Shown here one piece after another: positions 58,210 to 64,000 of a stretch of DNA of 64,000 nt; the first letter of the stretch is position 1, and every line of letters begins with the position of its first letter. Origin of the DNA: Parafrankia sp041008525 (lineage in GTDB: Bacteria; Actinomycetota; Actinomycetes; Frankiales; Frankiaceae); contig NZ_JBFLUG010000026.1 in assembly GCF_041008525.1 (NCBI RefSeq), positions 1 to 64,000 on the forward strand. Direction: 5' to 3'. The position numbers and the translations under genes were made by a program. The notes under the pieces were generated by a model. That model did not search any database, was not told the DNA's origin, and was given only the letters and a program-made list of their open reading frames with translations.

Positions 58210-60782
58210 CCGGCCCGGCGCCCGGCCTGGGGACGGGCGCCGGCGCGGGACGCCCTCGTCCGCTGCCGCCCAGGTTGCACAAGCTCGGGCCCGCGGACAC
58301 GGAGCTGGCGGACATCTCCGACGTCGACACGCTGCGCGTGCCCCCGGCAGCGGCCCGGTCCGGCCCGGGCTCGCACCCGGCACAGCGGCGGGCGCGGGAA
58401 CCGGGGCAGGGGCTGGCGTCGGCCGGGCTGGCGTCAGCCGGTCAGGCCGCGGGGCCGGGCTCGGCGCTCCGGCCGCCGGCCGCAGTACCGGTGTCCCCCG
58501 GGACGCCGGCCGTGACCGGGCGGGCTCGTCGCCGGCGCCTGGCGCAGGTCACGCTGGCGATCGCACTGATGGTGCAGGTCGCGGCGGCCTTCAGCGGCTT
58601 CTTCGCGGGCGCGGGGTTTCTGCTGTCGCTCGGCGGGTCAGTGCTGCTCGCCGGCGGGCTGGCCGCGGTGCTGGCCGTCCGGCTTCGCCCGGCCGACATG
58701 GTGGTGCTGGGCGCGGTGGTCGGCTGGACACCCTGCGCGCTGATCGCCCTCGTCGTCGTCCGGGGCGCCGCCGGCCCGTCCGCGTTCGGCGCCGCGCTGC
58801 GGGACGGCTGGGCGGATCTGCTCACCGTCGCCCTGCCCGCGGACCCGACCGTCGAGCTGCTCGTCGTCCCGAGCCTGGTGCTGTGGGTGGTGACGGTCGC
58901 GGTCGTCCTGCTCGTTCTGCGGACCGACGCCGTGCTCCTCCCACTCCTGCCGGTGGTGCTCGCCGACGTCCTCGCCCTGGTCGTGACATCGCCCGGTGGG
59001 CGGTCACAGCTGCCGCTGACCGGCTGTCTCACCTTCACCGCCCTCGTTCTGGTGCTGGTCAGGACGTCCCAGGCGGCTGGTTCGGCTGGTTCGGCGGAGT
59101 CCGCCGGGTGGCTGACGCTCGGCCTGCCACTCGTCGCCGGCGCCGCCGCGGCCGCCACCCTGGGCGCGAGCATCCTGCCGCTGGCGGACGGTGCCGAGCG
59201 GTTCGACCCGCGGGACCACCGCGAGCCACCGGTCGCGACCGCACCGCTGCTCGACCCGTTGGCCCAGGTGCAGGTCGAGCAGCGGGCGAACCCACCGCGC
59301 TCGCTGTTCACCGCCCGGCTCTCGTCCACCACCGGCCAGTTGCCCGTCGACCGGCTGCGCATCGCCGCGCTCGGCGACTTCGACGGCGCCGACTGGCGCG
59401 ACGAGGGGCTGTTCGTCCGCGCCGGCGGCACCCTGCCGACAGCCGGCCCGGAGGTCACCGTCGCAACCACGCAGGTGGGCATGGACGTCACGCTCGACGG
59501 CTGGGGCGGGACGCTGCTTCCGTCGATCGGCGTGCCGGTCGGGCTGCGTGGCCGGGCGGTGTCCGTGCAGCCCGGCTCGGGCTCGCTCGCGGCCGTCGCC
59601 GCCCCGCGGACCGGCGACGGCTACCGGCTCCGCGCCGAGGTCGCGACGCCCGACGGCGAGGCGCTGCGCCTGGCCCGGCCGGCGTCCGGGCCGGCGACGG
59701 ACCGCTATGCCGCGCTGCCACCCGGCCTCGCTCCGGAACTGGCCCAGCTCGCCGACGAGGTGACGGCCAGCGCGTCGACGCCGTACGACCGGCTCGTCGC
59801 CCTGGCGGACTACCTGCGCGACCCGGACCGCTTTCCCTACGATGGCGGCGCCCCTCCGGGCCATTCCTACGGTGCCGTCGCCCGCCTGCTGGGCGTCACC
59901 GCCGCCACCACAGCCACCGCGCCGGGCCCGGTGATCGGTACAGGCGCGGCGGGCGCCGGCTCCGGGCCGGCGGCGGACCGGCGCGGCTACGCCGAGCAGC
60001 ACGCGGCGGCGTTCGCCGTCCTCGCCCGGGCCCAGGGCTTCCCGACCAGGATCGCGGTCGGGTATCTGCTCGACCGGACGTCCACCGACGGCCCTGGTGG
60101 CTTCGTGGTGACGACCCGGCAGGCCCACGCCTGGCCGGAGGTCGCCCTGGACGGGATCGGCTGGGTCGGGTTCGAACCGACCGACATCAGCAAGCTCGGG
60201 CTCACCCTGGCGCCGGCGGACCGCCCCGCCACCGGCGGTGCGGGCCAGCAGGACCTGAACGTGAACGTCGTCGCGCCGGTCGTCGTCCCCCAGCTCGACC
60301 CGGCCGGGGCAGCCGCCGGCGGCGGCGAGCGGGCCGGGCGGACCTGGCCCGGCTACGCGGCGGCCCTGCTCGCCGCGCCACTGCTCGGCCTGGCGCTGGT
60401 CCCGCTGGAGAAGCGGCGCCGTCGATGGCGGCGGCGCCGCGCCGGACCGCCGTCGACGCGGATTGCCGCGGCCTGGCGCGAGGTCTGCGACCGGCTGACC
60501 GAGCACGGCCTGCCCGGGTCTCCCGCGCTCACACCGCGGGAGGTCGCCGGACGGGCCCGCGAACTACCCGCCTGTACCGCGGCGGCGCACCACCTCGGGT
60601 CGTTGGCACCGCTGGTCACGATGGCGCTGTTCGGGGCGGCCGAGCCGGGCGAGGACGACGCCCGCCGAGCCTGGGATCTCACCCGGCTGTCCAGCCGTGC
60701 CCTCGGGAGCCGCTTCGGGCGGATCCGTGCGTCGATCGACCCGCGTCCGCTGCTGCCGCGCACCCGACAGGCCACCCGATGA
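58206..60782 (+). CDS. DUF3488/transglutaminase-like membrane protein lacking the catalytic cysteine
   Basis: This 858-residue protein has a disordered N-terminus, about five membrane helices (residues 110-350), an extracytoplasmic transglutaminase-core domain (about 540-660) and a C-terminal helix plus basic tail. The transglutaminase segment reads RGYAEQHAAAFAVLARAQGFPTRIAVGYLL, then QAHAWPEVALDGIGWVGFEPTD. Family enzymes have Cys where this has Ala596 (codon 59991-59993); the His (641) is present. It is therefore probably a non-catalytic member. GTGA and ATGA overlaps couple it to DUF58 upstream and the surface protein downstream. Confidence 0.9.
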   Translation: MTGPAPGLGTGAGAGRPRPLPPRLHKLGPADTELADISDVDTLRVPPAAARSGPGSHPAQRRAREPGQGLASAGLASAGQAAGPGSALRPPAAVPVSPGTPAVTGRARRRRLAQVTLAIALMVQVAAAFSGFFAGAGFLLSLGGSVLLAGGLAAVLAVRLRPADMVVLGAVVGWTPCALIALVVVRGAAGPSAFGAALRDGWADLLTVALPADPTVELLVVPSLVLWVVTVAVVLLVLRTDAVLLPLLPVVLADVLALVVTSPGGRSQLPLTGCLTFTALVLVLVRTSQAAGSAGSAESAGWLTLGLPLVAGAAAAATLGASILPLADGAERFDPRDHREPPVATAPLLDPLAQVQVEQRANPPRSLFTARLSSTTGQLPVDRLRIAALGDFDGADWRDEGLFVRAGGTLPTAGPEVTVATTQVGMDVTLDGWGGTLLPSIGVPVGLRGRAVSVQPGSGSLAAVAAPRTGDGYRLRAEVATPDGEALRLARPASGPATDRYAALPPGLAPELAQLADEVTASASTPYDRLVALADYLRDPDRFPYDGGAPPGHSYGAVARLLGVTAATTATAPGPVIGTGAAGAGSGPAADRRGYAEQHAAAFAVLARAQGFPTRIAVGYLLDRTSTDGPGGFVVTTRQAHAWPEVALDGIGWVGFEPTDISKLGLTLAPADRPATGGAGQQDLNVNVVAPVVVPQLDPAGAAAGGGERAGRTWPGYAAALLAAPLLGLALVPLEKRRRRWRRRRAGPPSTRIAAAWREVCDRLTEHGLPGSPALTPREVAGRARELPACTAAAHHLGSLAPLVTMALFGAAEPGEDDARRAWDLTRLSSRALGSRFGRIRASIDPRPLLPRTRQATR

Positions 60783-63700
60783 CCCGGCAGGAGAAGGGCA
60801 TCCGCGACATGCGCCATCCGAACAGAGGACCACTGCGCGCAGGGCTACTCCCCAGAGGACGACTGCTGCTTCTGCTGCGGCTCACTGTCGCGCTGGGACT
60901 GGTCGCCTGCGGGTTCGCCGTCGTCAGCCGGGGCGACGGCGTGTCCGCCCGGCAGCTGTCCGCCGAGGACGGCGCCGCGTGGCTGGTGTCGTCCGCGACC
61001 GGGCAGGCCGCACTGGTGGACGGCGCGTCGTCCCAGGTGGTGGCCCGGGTCGCCGTCGGGACGGGTGAGCTGTCGTCCGCGCAGGCCGGGCCGAACGCCT
61101 ACGTCGTCAACAGCACGGCGGGCAGCGTGCTGCGGGTGGACGGCGCGACCTTCGCACCGACCGACCCGGTGCGCTTCGGGACGTCCACCGCCGCGCGGCA
61201 GCTGCAGGTCTTCCCCACGAAGCAGGCCGCCTTCGTCGTCGACGGGCAGTCGGGGCTCGTCACGACCGCCGACCCGGACACGTTGCAGGCCAGGGGCCTG
61301 CAGTCGATCGCGGCACGCACCGGGGCCGGCGGGGTGGTCGCCGACGACGCCGGGCGGCTGTGGCTGATCGACCGCGCCGGCGGCGGCATCGTCCGCCTCG
61401 ACGAACGGGGCCGCAAGGTGCGCGCGGCCGCCACCGCGTCGGACGGCGGCCGGCTGGTCCTGGTGGCCGGCCGGCCCACGGTGGTCGACGCGGCGGCACG
61501 CACCGTGCTGCCGCTCGACGACGACGGCACCCCCGGCACACGCACCTGTCTGGACACCCTGCCGGCCGACGACTCCGTGGCCGTCCTCGGTGACCAGTCC
61601 CGGCCGCGGGTCTACGCGGTCAGCGGCCAGCGCGGAACCCTCGTGATCACCGACCTGGCCACGGGCAGCTGCGACACCGTCCTCGACCTCGCCGCCGCCG
61701 GCCACGCCCTCGGCCAGCCGCGGCAGGCCGCCGGCCGGGTCTTCATCCCCGACTTCACCGACGGGCGGGTGATCGTCCTGGACGCCGCCGACCGCCGGAT
61801 CGTCGCGCGTCCCGAGGTGCTGCCCGCCGGCACCCGCTTCGAGCTGGTCGCGCAGGGCCCGTACATGTTCTTCAACGACCCGGGCAGCTTCCGGGCCGGC
61901 GCCATCCGGCTGGACGGCAGCGTGCGGGTCATCGAGAAGTACAACCCGGACCGGCCCGGCGCGGGCCTGACCGGCGGCGCCGGGAACGGCGAGACCGACC
62001 AGCCCCGGAACGACAACGGGATGCAGAACGTGGCGGCCCCGCTGCCACCGACCGCCCCCGCCCCGCGGGTCACCCGACCGAAGACCGTGCCGCCCGCCGC
62101 GCCGGTGGGGAACACCGGCGTCGCCATCCAGGTGTCGGCGGCACGCGCGGGCGTGGGCCGGCCGGTGACGCTGCGCCTGGTGGCCCGGGACGGCACCCGG
62201 ATCGCCGGGGCGACCTGGGCGTTCGGGGATGGGACGACCGGCGGCGGCGCCCAGGCGAGCCACGCCTGGTCCCAGCCCGGTGCCTACCTCGTCATCGCGC
62301 ACGCGACCCTCGCCGACGGCCGGCACGCCGCGCCCGCCGTGCGCATCACCGTCGACCAGACCGCCCCGCCGCCGGTCCCGGGAACGGGCGTCGACGTCCA
62401 GCCGGGTGGGCCGGACAGCGGCAGCACCGGCGCGCTCGTCGCGCGCCTGACCGTCACCCCGGCCAGCGGCGCGGCCCCGCTGCAGGTCACCGCGGACGCC
62501 ACCGGATCCACTGCCGGCACGGCGCCGATCACCGGGTACGCGTTCGACTTCGGTGACGGCACGACGACCGGTGGGCCGGGCGCGGCGTCGTCCGCGACGC
62601 ACACCTACGAGGCGGGCGCCGCCGGCACCACGTTCACCGTGTCCGCCACCGTGACCGACGAGGCCGGGAACATCAGCCGCGCCAGCCAGCCGGTCACGAT
62701 CACCGACACCGGGGGGCCCGCTGTCCCGACGATGACGGTGGCCGCGGGCGGGGACCGGTGGCGGGTCACCGCACAGGCCGGGACGGGCGGCGCCCCGACC
62801 ACCCGCTTCGCCCTGACCGCCGACCTGCCGGACGTCACCGTCACACCCGTGTCGGACACCGCGTTCGACGTCATCCCGGCCAGCTGCGCCGCGTTCACCG
62901 TGACCCTCACCGCCTACGCCGACGACGGCTCCTCGACCCCGTCGGCACCACGGCCGCTCGACCCACAGGCAGACGGGCTGTCGTGCCCCTTCCCCCCTCC
63001 GGAGCCGGTCGTGAAACCGGCCGAGGGGTTCGGCTTCACCGTCGCCGTCACCAACCCGGCGCCGGCCGGTTCGGTCAGCTACGAGTGGTCCTACACCGCC
63101 GAGGGCGGGGACGGTGGCGGCCTCGGCGTCGAAACCGCGGGCGACCAGATCCACTTCCGCACCCCGGACTGCCGCCTGATCACGGTCACCGTCACGGCGA
63201 CCGGGCCGAGTGGCTCGGCGACCTCCGAGCCGGTCACCGGGATGGGCTGCACCGTCCCGGAGCCGATCGTCCTCACCCGCACGGTGGTCGGCACCCGCAT
63301 CACCTGGACGTGGACCCTGCCGTCCAACACCCACGTCGAGACCTACTTCGTCTCCCACTCGTATCCGGGGGCCGGGGGCGAGGACGGGGATGGCGGCGCC
63401 ACCTCCGACCCCGGGACGTCCTACACCGTCGACGGCGTCCCCGGCGGCACCTACGGTTTCGGCATCATCGCGGAGAACGCGGCCGGCCGCTCCTCGGCCC
63501 ACGACGAGGTCACACTGCCCGGCGAGGGAACGAGCCCCCTCCCGAACCCGACAGATCCGCCGGACCTGCCGCAGAACCCGCAGAACCCGGACGGTAACGG
63601 TGACCCGCCCCCGGGCCCCGGGCCGACCACGTCCTCGTCTTCGCCCCCACCGAGTAGCGACCCTCCCCCTCCGCCTCCGGAACCGGAGCCGGAGCTGTCC

Positions 63701-63820
63701 ACGCCCGTCCAGGACCCACCACCGGCTGAGGACCCACCACAGCCTCCGCCGGAGTCAGTGCCGGAACAGCAGCCGCCGTCACCGGAGCCGGAGCAGCCGC
63801 CGGCCGCGACATCCGGCTGA
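60779..63820 (+). CDS. Surface protein with beta-propeller, PKD and proline-rich regions
   Basis: This 1013-residue protein has one N-terminal hydrophobic segment (LLLLLRLTVALGLVACGFAVVS). A YVTN-type beta-propeller of repeated WLV/VVD-like blades follows (about residues 55-395), then a linker and two PKD domains (GATWAFGDGTTGGGAQASHAWSQPGAYLVIAHA; AFDFGDGTTTGGPGAASSATHTYE). An FN3-like segment and a tail of nearly 100 Pro/Glu/Ser-rich residues end it. It is likely anchored and displayed outside the cell and may be acted on or scaffolded by the MoxR/DUF58/transglutaminase set. ATG at 60779 overlaps the preceding stop; ATG at 60809 is an alternative. Confidence 0.85.
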   Translation: MTRQEKGIRDMRHPNRGPLRAGLLPRGRLLLLLRLTVALGLVACGFAVVSRGDGVSARQLSAEDGAAWLVSSATGQAALVDGASSQVVARVAVGTGELSSAQAGPNAYVVNSTAGSVLRVDGATFAPTDPVRFGTSTAARQLQVFPTKQAAFVVDGQSGLVTTADPDTLQARGLQSIAARTGAGGVVADDAGRLWLIDRAGGGIVRLDERGRKVRAAATASDGGRLVLVAGRPTVVDAAARTVLPLDDDGTPGTRTCLDTLPADDSVAVLGDQSRPRVYAVSGQRGTLVITDLATGSCDTVLDLAAAGHALGQPRQAAGRVFIPDFTDGRVIVLDAADRRIVARPEVLPAGTRFELVAQGPYMFFNDPGSFRAGAIRLDGSVRVIEKYNPDRPGAGLTGGAGNGETDQPRNDNGMQNVAAPLPPTAPAPRVTRPKTVPPAAPVGNTGVAIQVSAARAGVGRPVTLRLVARDGTRIAGATWAFGDGTTGGGAQASHAWSQPGAYLVIAHATLADGRHAAPAVRITVDQTAPPPVPGTGVDVQPGGPDSGSTGALVARLTVTPASGAAPLQVTADATGSTAGTAPITGYAFDFGDGTTTGGPGAASSATHTYEAGAAGTTFTVSATVTDEAGNISRASQPVTITDTGGPAVPTMTVAAGGDRWRVTAQAGTGGAPTTRFALTADLPDVTVTPVSDTAFDVIPASCAAFTVTLTAYADDGSSTPSAPRPLDPQADGLSCPFPPPEPVVKPAEGFGFTVAVTNPAPAGSVSYEWSYTAEGGDGGGLGVETAGDQIHFRTPDCRLITVTVTATGPSGSATSEPVTGMGCTVPEPIVLTRTVVGTRITWTWTLPSNTHVETYFVSHSYPGAGGEDGDGGATSDPGTSYTVDGVPGGTYGFGIIAENAAGRSSAHDEVTLPGEGTSPLPNPTDPPDLPQNPQNPDGNGDPPPGPGPTTSSSSPPPSSDPPPPPPEPEPELSTPVQDPPPAEDPPQPPPESVPEQQPPSPEPEQPPAATSG

Positions 63821-64000
63821 TGCGTCGAGACGACCAGCGCCGGCCCCGGCGCAGCACCCGCCGGGGCCGATGTGAACGCGCACGTGTCGCCGGAGGCGTC
63901 GGAGGCGTCGGGTTGGCTGGTCACGGTCTGGTCTCCCATGGTTCGCATCCGGTGATCTGATCCGGTGATCTGACACCGTGTCTGGTTTCTCGCCGCGAGG

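Noticed and set aside
58883..60778. 5' extension of the surface-protein frame into the transglutaminase gene
   Set aside because: The overlapping frame is Arg/Pro-rich and lies inside a real coding region. The protein pattern begins only at the ATG overlapping the transglutaminase stop.

Overview
The window is very GC-rich, gene-dense DNA from an actinomycete. Support comes from frequent GTG starts, GTGA/ATGA stop-start overlaps, a SARP activator, a mycothiol-dependent isomerase-like protein, an F420/PPOX-type protein, Ser/Thr kinase signalling and a type II polyketide synthase. A Frankia-like or Streptomyces-like host is plausible, but genus is inference. No tRNA, rRNA or CRISPR array was seen.

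1-5,100: mobile-element debris. The 3' end of a group II intron (maturase C-terminus, domains V and VI) sits antisense in a tyrosine-integrase remnant. A second integrase remnant lies at about 4.7 kb. Between them are an NADP-dependent oxidoreductase, an MFS exporter and a TetR regulator. Dyads sharing ATGTGCGGA lie in the divergent promoter region and in front of tetR.

5,100-31,800: an aromatic (type II) polyketide cluster. Its minimal synthase is KS-alpha (C169/H309/H346), KS-beta/CLF and ACP. Tailoring and supply genes are an ActIII-type C9 ketoreductase, a didomain aromatase/cyclase, two NTF2-fold proteins, a fused acetyl-CoA carboxyltransferase, two acyl-CoA-dehydrogenase-fold monooxygenases with one flavin reductase, a HAPMO-like Baeyer-Villiger monooxygenase, an O-methyltransferase, an MDR reductase, an SDR and a double-hotdog protein. 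An MMPL exporter with a strong, apparently leaderless promoter lies at the left edge. Regulators are a SARP and an ATPase-LuxR fusion. Four SARP-type boxes (two TCGAGCG-like heptamers 11 bp apart) lie in front of the aromatase, ketoreductase, NTF2 and monooxygenase/KS promoters, so the SARP probably switches on the whole cluster. The pathway logic suggests a C9-reduced, ring-cyclised polyketide that is hydroxylated, O-methylated and possibly ring-cleaved by oxygen insertion.

32,000-43,800: envelope and glycan functions. A cupredoxin lipoprotein is followed by a coupled set (GT2, DUF2064, methyltransferase, sugar 4-epimerase) divergent from an OmpR/histidine-kinase pair. Next come a small membrane protein, a cytochrome-b561/molybdopterin oxidoreductase fusion, a GT87-like mannosyltransferase, MTA phosphorylase and a GH128-like lipoprotein.

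43,800-54,400: mixed genes. These are a cold-shock protein with a clear terminator, a short HTH protein, a rhamnosyltransferase-like GT2, a DinB/MPI protein, a PPOX protein, an Ig-like protein, a secreted triple-repeat protein, an MscS channel and a DHA2-type exporter.

54,600-63,800: Ser/Thr kinase, then a coupled operon MoxR - DUF58 - DUF3488/transglutaminase - beta-propeller/PKD/proline-rich surface protein. The transglutaminase-like protein appears to lack its catalytic cysteine.
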